This document shows, one piece after another, positions 1 through 8,493 of a stretch of 64,000 nt of DNA (within the stretch, counting starts at the first letter, position 1; the number at the start of each line of letters is the position of its first letter). The notes beneath the pieces are model-generated. The model saw only the letters and a list, made by a program, of their open reading frames with translations. It did no database searches and was not told the DNA's origin. Position numbers and translations under genes: made by a program. This DNA comes from Hyphomicrobiales bacterium (GTDB taxonomy: Bacteria; Pseudomonadota; Alphaproteobacteria; Rhizobiales; Rhizobiaceae): NCBI GenBank assembly GCA_021775415.1, contig JAJFHV010000002.1, forward strand, positions 34,581-98,580. The letters run 5' to 3'.

Positions 1-1
1 A

Positions 2-136
2 ACTCCAAGGGTATCCAGTAAAAGCTTGAAACAAGCGGCCTACAAGGCATTGATACAATCGAAGCAATTCAAGAAACATTGGGGCATCCCCAATCTGAAA
101 CTGCATCTGATCACCCAGAACGATCCTGTTGGTTGA
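2..136 (+). CDS. 3' end of an unidentified gene (possible replication-relaxation-type protein)
   Basis: An open frame enters from the left edge and runs 44 codons to TGA. It is rich in Lys and Gln and contains the segment KHWGIPNLKLHLIT, which resembles the C-terminal part of replication-relaxation-like plasmid proteins from memory; that is a weak match. With only the tail present, the family cannot be settled. The rest of the interval up to the convergent gene ending at 325 holds no supported gene. Confidence 0.3.
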   Translation, partial: TPRVSSKSLKQAAYKALIQSKQFKKHWGIPNLKLHLITQNDPVG

Positions 137-324
137 ACTATCAATGCAAACGCATCCGCTAATGCAAGCCAGACTCGCTCTTATCAAGCCCCTCACTGCT
201 GTGCGGCTTAACCGTCGACAACTGGGATTAATCCCTGGAGCACGCTGGCTACTGGACGAGGGGCTCCGTGCTGCTCTGCAGGGAAACATTGATCCTTGTA
301 AATCGTATGCAAATTCCCAACGAG

Positions 325-1650
325 CTAACGCTGAACATCGTAAATCGGTTCCTCATCATCGAGTGTCAAATCATTTAATTGGCGGTTGACGTCAATAAAT
401 GGAGCATCCAATTTGTTGGGAATGGCGTTGAGCTCGGCCAAGAAGGGTTGTGCGGCGCTGTAGTTGATGAGCGCCCTAGAAAGTTGAAGTGAATAGTCAA
501 GCGACCGAAGACCGCCGGTACTTTGTCCGCATGCGCGCGTGTTGCTGGGGGGGCGCCCGAAAGGTTCGGTTGGATTCAAATTTCTAAACCAGCATGAGGC
601 TCGGTCCCAACCGTCATTTCTTCTTGGTGTCATCCCCGCGCGTTGCGGGAACATGGCGGTTGAATGACAGCTTAGACAACTGGATACAGGATTATCTACA
701 GGCCCATTCATACGACCTCCGCGGCCAAAGTCGCGTAATAAATCTGCCTTATACAAAATGATACTCTCCTCTGGCATTTGTCCGTTTTGGGCATCTGCAT
801 CAGACAGATCATTATCGTTTCCCCACATTAGCCCAACGGCACGCAATTTTCTCCAAGGATTCGTCTGAGTGCTTGCAGGGTCATAGATAAAAGTTCCAAA
901 AACCCATCCGGTGAATTCATCCGCATCTGTGTCGCGAACCCCAACATCAAGTTGAAACAATCTTAACTTTGCCCGCGTGCGGGGATTTGAAGCTCTCGGG
1001 CAGCTACGTGCATTAACCGGTTGTCTGGCGTTGATGTTGACTTCCCATTCAGGCGCACCAGTGACGATGTCTGTCTCCTGAGCGATTGCTTCAGTGAAGA
1101 GAATCTTAGCAACAACGGTTCCCGGAAGGAATGTTGCCTCGCTCACGTCGGGCGGTGATGTTCCGTCGCCAAATACTTTACCGAGCGTATAGCCGCCGAT
1201 TGGGTTATAAAAACCAACACCCCAAGCTTGCGTACATCTGCGGTGATTGCTTCCCAAATCACCAGCCGGAGTTGAACGTTCGCGGGTTAGTCCATGAATG
1301 AACTCTCGCCCATTGCCGTGAGAAACCATCCAAGGGACGTGATACCATTTTCGAACAGAGTTATCCTGCACCCGCCAGCTATCTGGATCCTGCCCCTCGA
1401 AGACGTAATCCAGAACAGCTTCCATGTATTCATTGGGTTCGGTCTTAAAATCAAACGCTTTCCAGGGCTGCGTGTCTTCTGCCGGTATGCTGGTTGGAAA
1501 TTTGAAGCTAGGTTCAAATACCGGGCCGGGCCAATTCGCTGGTGGGGTGTTCTTAGCCGGTTCCCATCCAGCAGGTGTTTGAGCCTCCGCTGTACTTCCC
1601 AGCAACACCAGTGCAAATAAAGCCAGGGATACCTGATGGATCAAACGCAT
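325..1650 (-). CDS. Secreted protein with one CxxCH heme-type motif
   Basis: A 441-residue protein with a clear Sec signal peptide (charged MRLIH, hydrophobic LALFALVLLG, cleavage near AEA-Q at about residue 24), so it is probably periplasmic. Near residue 325 lies a single CLSCH motif followed by a Met-containing stretch (STAMFP), the pattern of a c-type heme attachment site. The rest is Pro- and Trp-rich with no domain I recognise. The start is well supported: AGGAGG sits 5-6 bases upstream of the ATG. It is monocistronic and convergent with the partial frame at the left edge. A cytochrome-like or peroxidase-related role is an inference from the one heme motif. Confidence 0.7.
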   Translation of the reverse strand: MRLIHQVSLALFALVLLGSTAEAQTPAGWEPAKNTPPANWPGPVFEPSFKFPTSIPAEDTQPWKAFDFKTEPNEYMEAVLDYVFEGQDPDSWRVQDNSVRKWYHVPWMVSHGNGREFIHGLTRERSTPAGDLGSNHRRCTQAWGVGFYNPIGGYTLGKVFGDGTSPPDVSEATFLPGTVVAKILFTEAIAQETDIVTGAPEWEVNINARQPVNARSCPRASNPRTRAKLRLFQLDVGVRDTDADEFTGWVFGTFIYDPASTQTNPWRKLRAVGLMWGNDNDLSDADAQNGQMPEESIILYKADLLRDFGRGGRMNGPVDNPVSSCLSCHSTAMFPQRAGMTPRRNDGWDRASCWFRNLNPTEPFGRPPSNTRACGQSTGGLRSLDYSLQLSRALINYSAAQPFLAELNAIPNKLDAPFIDVNRQLNDLTLDDEEPIYDVQR

Positions 1651-1971
1651 ATTGTCCTCCTGTTAATCTCCGAATACTAGGCAATATTCTGTCGGGGTAT
1701 TCTAACGGCGAACACCGATTCGAGTAGGTTCAGGTGCTGCTCGCGAGCAATTCTACATCAGAACAGAGATTAATTTGTACTTGCAGCAGTATTATCAACC
1801 TGCTTTCATGGTTTAGGCTAAAATTTTACTGACGCATATTTGACTGAATTCAATAACATGTCAAATTTCGCAACCAGAATATTTTAAACATTGAAATGGT
1901 TGATTGGTGTCTCTGCGGGATATGAGTTTGTTATAGTTCCGCATTGAAAGTTATGGGGAGAGGAACGTGTT
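1651..1971. other. Intergenic region between divergent genes
   Basis: AT-rich spacer between the secreted CxxCH gene (leftward) and the metallo-hydrolase gene (rightward), so it should hold both promoters. A TATAGT hexamer about 40 bases before the rightward start is a possible -10. No RNA gene or repeat was seen. Confidence 0.4.
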
Positions 1972-3594
1972 GTGATTAATATTGATATGTTTGAAGTTCA
2001 GTTGGGTGCGGCAGTTCTGCTTCGATTTGAGCTAGATGACGGTAATACTGTCACAATATTGGCTGACGCCGGAACCCATGGCGGTGGCTACGGTGACAAC
2101 CACGTCAAAGACAAGTTACGAAAGGCCTTGGGTGTTGGTCATGATGCACCGGTTCACATAAATTTACTGATCGGAACCCACTATGACGAGGATCACCTCA
2201 ATCGGATGAATGCCATCATCACAGATGAGAACATCACAATCGACGAAGCCTGGATGCCACCGGTTGCTGATGAAACTGAAGATGCGACACGCGATCAAGC
2301 GTTTAGTGATGAGAGTTTGCTTGCAGTAAAATTCGCCCGCGATTTTGAAAGTGGAAATGTCTACAGGCGGTACATCGCCGCAAAGCGAGATGACTGCCAG
2401 CAACTGCAAGACATGGAAGTTACCGTTGAAGCCAATTTGAGCGAATGGAACGCTGAAAGACTGGACGAAGCTCGAACCGCAGAACCAGTACAGCAGCAGC
2501 GTGATGAAGGCGAAGGCATGGAATTTTTCCACAGACTGATTGCTGAATCGGCAGAAATTCTTGGGATTGAAGAGCATTCCCATGTGGAACTTGAATCAAG
2601 TGATCTTGATGAAGACAACATCGCTGATGTGGCATTGCTGGGGGAAGCAGACGTATGGGTTGCTCGACAGGTTGAAGCTCTCGTCACTGACGAAGGATTT
2701 GTACCACTTTGGAACGACCTCGGTGCGGAGTTAACTCGAAGCAGAACGAAGGAAACAAAGCAACGCCTGGCATGGCTTAAGAAATCGACAGCATCACGTG
2801 CCGTAAATGCGGAGGCGCTGAATGATGTCGTGGTCTCTCTCAAGAAACGGGGCGTCCCCGTATACAGTCGGCAGATCCAGGATGGCGAGCCAAGACGTTT
2901 CGTTTGGAACAAAAGGAGGCGCCAGTTTGTCGAAGTAGGCAAAAGAGCAAACGGAGAAGTCGAATTCTCGTTGCTGGGCCCATCTCAAAGCCTGGTCGCT
3001 AAGCATTGGAAAAGACTACCGATCGCACGCATGTTCAGCCTGGCTTCGGCAACTGACATTCCAATTGTCGGTATTAGTCCAAGCAATCAGCTGAGTTATG
3101 TCATGCACTTCAAATCAGAAGGTCAAGGCATCTTGATTTCGGGAGATACGGGCTGCGTCGATTTCAAACCTAAGGGCAGGACCGAGTCTTACTACAAAAA
3201 ATTGCTCAAAGCACTCAATCCGCTTCATGTCGTGCAAATTTCGCATCATGGTGGTGCCAACGCCCACTTCTACCGGGTATTGCTCAAGTCTGGTGGCAGA
3301 AAACAGCTAAGCTCATCACTCCTGCTCCTATCCCATGAAACCAAATCAAAATCGCGCCCATCTAACACCCTGCGAACATTTGTAGGCAAGATCCGAACGC
3401 TTAAGGATGGACCGACGCTCGTGCTGACAAGTGTGCCTAAACCAGAAAATATCAGTGATTATGCTGATCTGATCCACGATGTGGTCGGTGCGGCAAGTGA
3501 CGAGGGGGATGCTAGCATCAAATACGATGGAACATCATGGACCGTGATCAAACACGCAATCGATAAAGCTCCACTTTTGCCTGTAAAAAAATAA
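1972..3594 (+). CDS. ComEC-like metallo-beta-lactamase-fold hydrolase
   Basis: A 540-residue soluble protein with the metal-binding THYDEDH motif near residue 67 (HxxxDH pattern), a later GDTGCVDF (metal-ligand Asp) and QISHHGGAN near residue 425. These are the signatures of the MBL fold in the ComEC/Rec2 branch, but the membrane domains of ComEC are absent. A roughly 200-residue acidic insert lies between the first motif and the later ones. The start is GTG at 1972, with GGGGAGAGG about ten bases upstream. Soluble ComEC-like hydrolases often occur in accessory regions with suspected defence functions. Here it stands alone beside a mobile element, so that role is only inference. Confidence 0.75.
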   Translation: MINIDMFEVQLGAAVLLRFELDDGNTVTILADAGTHGGGYGDNHVKDKLRKALGVGHDAPVHINLLIGTHYDEDHLNRMNAIITDENITIDEAWMPPVADETEDATRDQAFSDESLLAVKFARDFESGNVYRRYIAAKRDDCQQLQDMEVTVEANLSEWNAERLDEARTAEPVQQQRDEGEGMEFFHRLIAESAEILGIEEHSHVELESSDLDEDNIADVALLGEADVWVARQVEALVTDEGFVPLWNDLGAELTRSRTKETKQRLAWLKKSTASRAVNAEALNDVVVSLKKRGVPVYSRQIQDGEPRRFVWNKRRRQFVEVGKRANGEVEFSLLGPSQSLVAKHWKRLPIARMFSLASATDIPIVGISPSNQLSYVMHFKSEGQGILISGDTGCVDFKPKGRTESYYKKLLKALNPLHVVQISHHGGANAHFYRVLLKSGGRKQLSSSLLLLSHETKSKSRPSNTLRTFVGKIRTLKDGPTLVLTSVPKPENISDYADLIHDVVGAASDEGDASIKYDGTSWTVIKHAIDKAPLLPVKK

Positions 3595-4025
3595 TTGGAG
3601 GTTCTAACGATTGCTGATGGGCATCCTTCCACAGCTTCTTCTTAAGCCAAACCGATGCTAGTGGGGTGAGCCGGTACAGTGATCGGTACCCCTAATCACG
3701 GATCCAGAATTTTTGATGCTCTTGTTATGGGATTGTCCGGTTGAATTGCTTGCTATCTGAGACAATAATATCGAGCGTGTGAATGGAAAACTTGCTCTGG
3801 CGCCTGCCGTGCTTCGCTTGGCTAAGGAAAATTATGCTCCTATAAAGCAGAGCCATCCGGCTTGTCCCGTCAATGGCTTCGCCATCCTGCGTTCTGCTCC
3901 AGCCCTTCTTAAATTACGGGTGACCGGCCGCGCCGGATGACTGAAGGCTTGGGAGAGCAGATTCAAGAAAAGGCGAGTTAGTATCTAACCCGCCTTTAAT
4001 ACAAGAACGAACGCTACCGACTGAG
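3595..4025. other. Non-coding stretch at left flank of mobile element
   Basis: No convincing gene in 431 bases. It contains GGTAC-N8-GTACC near 3672 and, at the right, the terminator of the leftward gene. It probably contains the junction between resident DNA and the recombinase element, but no copy of the element's att core was found here. Confidence 0.35.
3969..3997 (-). terminator. Rho-independent terminator of the RuvC-like gene
   Basis: AAAGGCG-A-GTTAG, loop TAT, CTAAC-C-CGCCTTT: a 12-pair stem with one mismatch, followed on the minus strand by TTTTCTT. It lies 29 bases after the leftward gene that ends at 4026. Confidence 0.75.
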
Positions 4026-4490
4026 TTACGAAATCCTTGGCTGATCAATCACCACAAGCGCCATTGCCAGAGCCTCAAAGTAGCTGATGCTATAGGGTTC
4101 CGATTGCCAGATACGCGGCTCCTTGGGGAGCTGTGGTTTGAGGTCAGAGAAGCGATTGGCTAAGGCCTGCGCTTCTGCGTACTTGTTTTTGTACTTTTGC
4201 AACCGGGTTACCGCTACATCCAACAAGTTTGCCTGTTCTGCCACCTTGGCGATGGCGGCAATCAGACCCTTGGCATGTTCACCCTTGTGCGATTCATCGG
4301 TGATCTTTTCCGTCACCAGTACATCGGGTTTGAAGAACTTGATCCACGCTGTCACCTGTTGCCGGGCTGCCTTTGGTGAGCGACTGGCCTTTTTGGAGAA
4401 CTCCCAATATTTGAGATGTCCATCCATCAAAAAGACATAACCAACCCGGCCCGTGGCCGCAGCAATCGACAGTACCCTAAGACGAGCCAT
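4026..4490 (-). CDS. Small RuvC/RNase H-fold-like protein
   Basis: About 154 residues starting at MARLRVLSIAA. The N-terminal beta-hairpin pattern (VLSIAAATGRVGYVFLMDG), the later KPDVLVTEK (strand with acidic residue) and the C-terminal YFEALAMALVVID resemble the RuvC/YqgF resolvase fold, although the first Asp of the classic motif is not evident. It overlaps the upstream Cro/CI gene by 14 bases (ATG at 4490), so the two are translationally coupled. A longer start at 4511 is possible. The pair is divergent from the recombinase and is probably part of the element core. A role in resolving recombination intermediates or maturing the element is inference. Confidence 0.5.
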   Translation of the reverse strand: MARLRVLSIAAATGRVGYVFLMDGHLKYWEFSKKASRSPKAARQQVTAWIKFFKPDVLVTEKITDESHKGEHAKGLIAAIAKVAEQANLLDVAVTRLQKYKNKYAEAQALANRFSDLKPQLPKEPRIWQSEPYSISYFEALAMALVVIDQPRIS

Positions 4491-4830
4491 GTTCCGTTGG
4501 ATCAAATTCATCCAATCGGGCAGCCAAGCGGTTCAGGGTATCGTGGCGGTTAAAACGACCAATCCACCGGTTTGATACCACCGGCAAAGTGGCCAGCCGT
4601 TCCTTGAGTACCTGGTGCGCATCCTCAAGGGCGCTGCCAAATAGGCGTTCAAAAGATCGGCCATAGATGAGTGACAAGGTGCAGATTTCCAGCACACTCG
4701 GCAATCGCTTGCCTTGTTCCATGAGTGAAACCTTGTCCTTGTACACGTCTAATAAATGAGCGCAGTCTCCCTGGGTCAGACCGGCTTTTTTCCGGGCTAC
4801 CTTCAGGTCCAGCGCAAATGATTGCGACAT
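4477..4830 (-). CDS. Cro/CI (XRE) family transcriptional regulator
   Basis: A 117-residue protein with a helix-turn-helix at about residues 8-60: DLKVARKKAGLTQGDCAHLL, then a recognition helix ending in KVSLMEQGKRLP. This is the standard XRE signature. The C-terminal half is charged and has no known domain. It is divergent from the recombinase operon, and a perfect 7-bp dyad (GTTGCGA-TAT-TCGCAAC) lies 74-90 bases upstream of its start. It therefore probably controls the shared region between itself and the small ORF/recombinase. It is followed by, and overlaps, the RuvC-like gene. Confidence 0.85.
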   Translation of the reverse strand: MSQSFALDLKVARKKAGLTQGDCAHLLDVYKDKVSLMEQGKRLPSVLEICTLSLIYGRSFERLFGSALEDAHQVLKERLATLPVVSNRWIGRFNRHDTLNRLAARLDEFDPTEHGSS

Positions 4831-4903
4831 ATGTTTTGGGTTTAAACTGATAATCCCTGCATTGAGTCTATAGAGCTTGATGTGGTGGCGGTAGACCTAC
4901 TAA

Positions 4904-4920
4904 GTTGCGATATTCGCAAC
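4904..4920. promoter_or_regulatory. Candidate operator of the XRE regulator
   Basis: GTTGCGA-TAT-TCGCAAC is a perfect 7-bp inverted repeat with a 3-bp spacer, the usual size of a Cro/CI-type dimer site. It sits in the divergent region upstream of the XRE gene. Binding is inferred from position and symmetry. Confidence 0.55.
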
Positions 4921-4971
4921 CCAACACCAGCAACACTGCTCCTACTTTGAGATTTACTCAAAGAACACAAA

Positions 4972-5049
4972 ACCACCAATTCGCTATTGGGTAATCGTTC
5001 TGCGGAGGGGTGAAACCCCTCCGTTAACAACCCATAGCAAATTGGTGGT
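4972..5049. repeat. Large imperfect inverted repeat (cruciform or RNA hairpin)
   Basis: The outer arms ACCACCAATTCGCTATTGGGT and its near-complement at 5029-5049 flank an inner perfect stem CGGAGGGG-TGAAA-CCCCTCCG (5003-5023). Together they fold as a 78-base nested hairpin between the divergent XRE and recombinase operons. It could be a two-way terminator, a replication or transfer signal, or a regulatory leader. It has no long U tract on either side. Confidence 0.6.
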
Positions 5050-5111
5050 GGTATCAGTGATCTAGTGTTTTGGTGTATTCAGCCTACCGGAATCCGGACT
5101 CAATGCAACTA

Positions 5112-5150
5112 GGCCCCAATTGCGCTAGAACAGAATGGGGCCGTCTTTTA
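5112..5150 (+). terminator. Terminator-like or attenuator hairpin upstream of the small ORF
   Basis: GGCCCCA-(A)TT pairs with AATGGGGCC (stem 5112-5142, one bulge) and is followed by GTCTTTTATT. It lies 30 bases before the small acidic ORF, so transcripts from further upstream would pass through it. It could act as a leader attenuator or could insulate the operon. Confidence 0.45.
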
Positions 5151-5179
5151 TTAAGACGTACAGGCGCTAAGATTCTTTC

Positions 5180-5341
5180 ATGAAACCAGAAATTCCACCA
5201 GAACTGGAGCGCTATCTGGCGCTTTGCCAACGCATCTATGAACGCATGGAACGTGACGGTACCTGGCCATGGCCGGATGAGCCGGACTCGCCAGATTCTC
5301 CAGATGTGATAGATTCAGAGGATAACCCCAATGATTTATGA
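5180..5341 (+). CDS. Small acidic protein coupled to the recombinase
   Basis: A 53-residue ORF: an N-terminal helix (PPELERYLALCQRIYERMER), a DGTWPWPDEP turn, then an acidic Pro/Asp/Ser tail. Its TGA overlaps the ATG of the recombinase gene (ATGA), so the two are translationally coupled. I do not know its function. Small acidic partners of this kind could act as recombination directionality factors or solubility partners, which is inference from position. ATG at 5180 is the only sensible start. Confidence 0.65.
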   Translation: MKPEIPPELERYLALCQRIYERMERDGTWPWPDEPDSPDSPDVIDSEDNPNDL

Positions 5342-6900
5342 AACAGTGTTTTGGCTATGTCCGTGTCTCTACCGTCAAGCAAGGCGAGGGGGTTTCGCTG
5401 GAGGCCCAACGCGAAGCAATTGAACGCTTTGCCGCGCAAAACAATATCACTATAAAACACTGGTTTGAGGAAAAAGAAACAGCTGCCAAATCCGGTCGTC
5501 CTGGTTTCAATTCCATGCTGAAACAATTGCGGCAGGGTAGGGCTGATGGTCTGGTCATTCACAAAATTGACCGTTCCGCCCGCAATTTCCGTGACTGGGC
5601 TAATATCGGTGAGTTGTCTGATGCTGGTATTGATGTTCATTTCGCCAATGAAAGCTTGGATTTTCGCTCCCGGGGTGGACGGCTGTCTGCTGATATTCAA
5701 GCGGTCATTGCTGCTGATTATGTCCGCAATCTGCGCGAAGAATGTATCAAGGGCATTCGCGGACGATTGAAACAGGGGCTTTATCCCTTTGCTGCCCCAA
5801 TTGGTTATCTCGACAATGGCAGCGGGAAACCAAAGACACTTGATCCAGTTCGAGCGCCTTTAGTGAAGCGCGCGTTTGAATTATACGCCAGCGGGCAATT
5901 CTCCATTAAATCGCTGGAGCGCGAAATGGACGTGCGTGGATTGCAGACCCGCAACGGTCGTGCGGCCAGCAAACGTTGCATTGAAAACATGCTGTCTAAC
6001 CCGTTCTATTGCAGCCTAATCCGCCTGAAACGCACCGGTGAAATTTTCGAAGGTACACACAAAAAGCTTATATCCGCCAAACTCTTTGAAACGGTGCAGG
6101 CTGTCAAAAGTGGCAAGGCAATCAAAAGAGTTACCCGGCACGACTTCTCATATAGAAGCCTGTTTCAGTGCAACTTGTGCACTGCCACCATGCATCCAGA
6201 GCGGCAAAAGGGTCATGTATATTACCGGTGTCACAACCCCGATTGCCCAACCAAATGCGTCCGTGAAGAACGGATTGAGCAGAAAATCATCGCAGTTCTT
6301 CAAAAGGTGAGGTTCAGCGAACCGCATTTGGAATACATATCCAACGCGGTTCAGCAATGGTGCCAGAAAAGTGCCAGCCCGGAACTAGCCAAAACCCATG
6401 CGATGCAATTGCAACAGGTTGACAATCAACTGGAGAAGCTTGATGACGCGGCTATTGAGAAAATTATTGACCAGCAAAACCATGGCAGACGCAAAAAGGA
6501 ACTGTTGCTAAAACGCACCAGGCTTGAAGAAGCAAAGTCGAATGCCGGGAAAATGCGAACCCATCCAGCGACGGTGCGCAAATTCTTCGAACGCCTGAAA
6601 AACCTTGCAGAACACTACATTTTCGCCGCGCCAAACGAAAAACGCCAGATCGTTGAAATAGCGACTTCGAACCGGCGACTATCGATGAAAAATGTATATT
6701 TGGAGCCAGCAAATTGGCTGCTTGCAACCCAAAATGCGTTGTGCGTCCCATATGGCGGACCACAACGTACCACTTTTCGAACCAATCAAGAGCTAAACGA
6801 CCAACAGATCGAGCAATTGATCGAACTTTCTCTATCGGATGAGGCAGGAGAGATTCAGGTAATCCTGGATTCAGAGAGTAATCGTACTACTCACCTGTGA
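5338..6900 (+). CDS. Large serine recombinase
   Basis: A 520-residue site-specific recombinase. The N-terminal resolvase domain carries YVRVST with nucleophile Ser11, and KIDRSARN at residues 76-83 supplies catalytic arginines. A recombinase domain follows. There is then a zinc ribbon (C278-x2-C281 and a second Cys pair near 296-301) with a following coiled-coil-like segment rich in Glu, Lys and Gln (about 360-420). The gene starts by ATGA overlap with the small acidic ORF. Its last 47 codons contain the putative att core (6741-6776). That 3' segment recurs, diverged but still open, at 8494, 9947 and 11828, so the enzyme probably inserts cassettes into its own 3' end and receives a new C-terminal tail each time. 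The gene end overlaps the convergent OLD-type gene by 14 bases. Confidence 0.93.
   Translation: MKQCFGYVRVSTVKQGEGVSLEAQREAIERFAAQNNITIKHWFEEKETAAKSGRPGFNSMLKQLRQGRADGLVIHKIDRSARNFRDWANIGELSDAGIDVHFANESLDFRSRGGRLSADIQAVIAADYVRNLREECIKGIRGRLKQGLYPFAAPIGYLDNGSGKPKTLDPVRAPLVKRAFELYASGQFSIKSLEREMDVRGLQTRNGRAASKRCIENMLSNPFYCSLIRLKRTGEIFEGTHKKLISAKLFETVQAVKSGKAIKRVTRHDFSYRSLFQCNLCTATMHPERQKGHVYYRCHNPDCPTKCVREERIEQKIIAVLQKVRFSEPHLEYISNAVQQWCQKSASPELAKTHAMQLQQVDNQLEKLDDAAIEKIIDQQNHGRRKKELLLKRTRLEEAKSNAGKMRTHPATVRKFFERLKNLAEHYIFAAPNEKRQIVEIATSNRRLSMKNVYLEPANWLLATQNALCVPYGGPQRTTFRTNQELNDQQIEQLIELSLSDEAGEIQVILDSESNRTTHL
6741..6776 (+). repeat. Putative att core A, inside the recombinase gene
   Basis: Position 6758-6759 (GA) is the symmetry centre of the right half-site CGTACCACTTT, which is identical in copies A-C. 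The left half (GTGCGTCCCATATGGCG) is degenerate relative to AAAGACGTACC in copies C and D. GGACCACAACGTACCACTTT is identical to copy B. It lies within codons 468-480 of the recombinase, so recombination here would swap the protein's last residues. Confidence 0.65.
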
Positions 6901-8425
6901 TCTCTGCTTTCCAAGGTATCAACACTTCTTCAATTATCTTTTTAAGCTCCTCCGGGACATCTTCTTTGGTTCGCACATGATCATGCAGAAGCTGCCTCAT
7001 GTATTTGCCCCTTGGAACTGTAAAGCTATCCTTAGCAACATCGCGGAACTTGACACCTTGGTCGCCATTTAGGGCATTAACTGCCAATCTGGCTTTATCT
7101 TCATCGCCTTGTTGAGCGGCAGCCATCAAAGGCTCTGGATAGTAATATTCAATTTCGCGTCTTTCCAAGATTCGTGCGGGCATACCTTGCCTCTCCAGAG
7201 CATTGATGAATTTAGTTGCATTTTGAGACGGATTATCAGCTGGTGCAGAATCCCGATCTCTCAACCAAAAGACATGTCCTTGAGCTGGCACGATGTTTGA
7301 GACATCAATGACGCCGCTGATAATTCCCTCAGCGGCACCACCTGCATATTGCAACACTCCGACTGAGACATCTGAGAAATCTTCTGCATAAATCTCCTCA
7401 AATATGTGACGGAAGTAGACTACGTCGTCAGCACCTTCCACCATGAAGCAAATATCCTGATTAAACATGTCGCTTGGACGCACACCAAGATCACCCATGA
7501 CCGTTCTAATCGCGTCATCATCAATCCTGGCGACAGTGCGCTCGCCGCCAATGTTCTGGATGCGGTAACAGTTCAGCGGTTCGAGGCCGTTTAGGAAGAT
7601 TGGTGAGTGAGTTGAAACAAATATTTGTAATCCTTTCTCAGCAACCAATTGATTTAGATAACCAACGAAACGTCTCTGCATATCAGGATGAAGGCCCATT
7701 TCGGGCTCATCAAGCAGCACTACGTTTGCACCCGATATCTCAAGTTTCACAAGAATATCCACAAAGTGCCTTAAACCGGAACCTGAATATATAATGTCGA
7801 GTTGCCTGCCGTACTCTTCGTAAAACAGCGTGTCTATGTCGTCCTCGGTTCGCCCACTATCGATACGCGTCAGGTCCGGAAAAAATGCTCTCACTTCATC
7901 TATCAGATTTTGATACGACTCTGGCGTGAGTCCTCTTTCGTTTCTCTGCCCATAGAACTTGATAGCATTCAGAATTTGCAGGCCACTGATTCCCTGGAAA
8001 TTCCTAGCTTCAATCCGCTCAACAATCGTCTTTGGTGTGAAGTGGCTGCGATTTGTCACGAGAGAATTAACGTCTGGCCAAATCAAAATCGACCGAATTT
8101 TCTGATCGTCGTTCGCTGCCGGTTCTATGACCGGACGAAATCGCTCTTGAGATCCAACTTGTATTTGCGAACCATCCTCGTAAGTTAGCCCGAGTCCAAA
8201 TTGACCAATGTCCTCAAATAGATCTTTAATTTCGAGCTTGAGTTGAAAGCGCGAAAAATCACCGTACTGTAGAGCTAATCCAGCGATGTCGATCGCATGA
8301 AGTATGCTGCTTTTGCCACTGTTATTCTTGCCAACTAAGACGTTGATAGATGATACGTCCTGTAGTTCTACCTGACGTAATCCTTTAAAGTGCTCTATAC
8401 TGAAGTTCGTTAATTTGTGTGCCAT
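6887..8425 (-). CDS. OLD-family ATPase/nuclease, cargo 1
   Basis: About 512 residues. The ABC-type ATPase domain has Walker A GKNNSGKSS at 32-40, signature-like YSGSGLRHF, Walker B NVVLLDEPEMGLHP and the STHSPIF switch. It is followed by a TOPRIM-like nuclease domain with MVEGADDVVYF (catalytic Glu) and WLRDRDSA (DxD). This order is typical of overcoming-lysogenization-defect nucleases, many of which defend against phage. No UvrD-like partner (as in Gabija) is adjacent, so it would be a stand-alone OLD. It is oriented against the recombinase between att copies A and B and overlaps the recombinase end by 14 bases. The start is ambiguous: ATG 8425, GTG 8431 or TTG 8443. Confidence 0.88.
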   Translation of the reverse strand: MAHKLTNFSIEHFKGLRQVELQDVSSINVLVGKNNSGKSSILHAIDIAGLALQYGDFSRFQLKLEIKDLFEDIGQFGLGLTYEDGSQIQVGSQERFRPVIEPAANDDQKIRSILIWPDVNSLVTNRSHFTPKTIVERIEARNFQGISGLQILNAIKFYGQRNERGLTPESYQNLIDEVRAFFPDLTRIDSGRTEDDIDTLFYEEYGRQLDIIYSGSGLRHFVDILVKLEISGANVVLLDEPEMGLHPDMQRRFVGYLNQLVAEKGLQIFVSTHSPIFLNGLEPLNCYRIQNIGGERTVARIDDDAIRTVMGDLGVRPSDMFNQDICFMVEGADDVVYFRHIFEEIYAEDFSDVSVGVLQYAGGAAEGIISGVIDVSNIVPAQGHVFWLRDRDSAPADNPSQNATKFINALERQGMPARILERREIEYYYPEPLMAAAQQGDEDKARLAVNALNGDQGVKFRDVAKDSFTVPRGKYMRQLLHDHVRTKEDVPEELKKIIEEVLIPWKAEITGE

Positions 8426-8493
8426 CCTCACATCATACTCCAAATAATGGCCCTGACTATCTTCAGGTATGCCATAAAACTTTGATGTGAAAA

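Noticed and set aside
129..389. 86-residue forward ORF at the left edge
   Set aside because: Low-complexity composition, no ribosome site, and its end overlaps the well-supported leftward CxxCH gene; treated as chance.
2361..2942. 193-residue antisense ORF inside the ComEC-like gene
   Set aside because: Shadow frame of a gene with clear MBL motifs; Ser-rich and low-complexity as expected for a reverse reading.
3672..3690. GGTAC-N8-GTACC dyad in the left flank as a possible left att site
   Set aside because: Lacks the conserved GGACC centre and CTTT end of the four real repeats.
5152..5160. AAGACGTAC upstream of the small ORF, resembling the left half-site of the att core
   Set aside because: Only nine bases match, with no GGACC centre or right half-site; probably chance.
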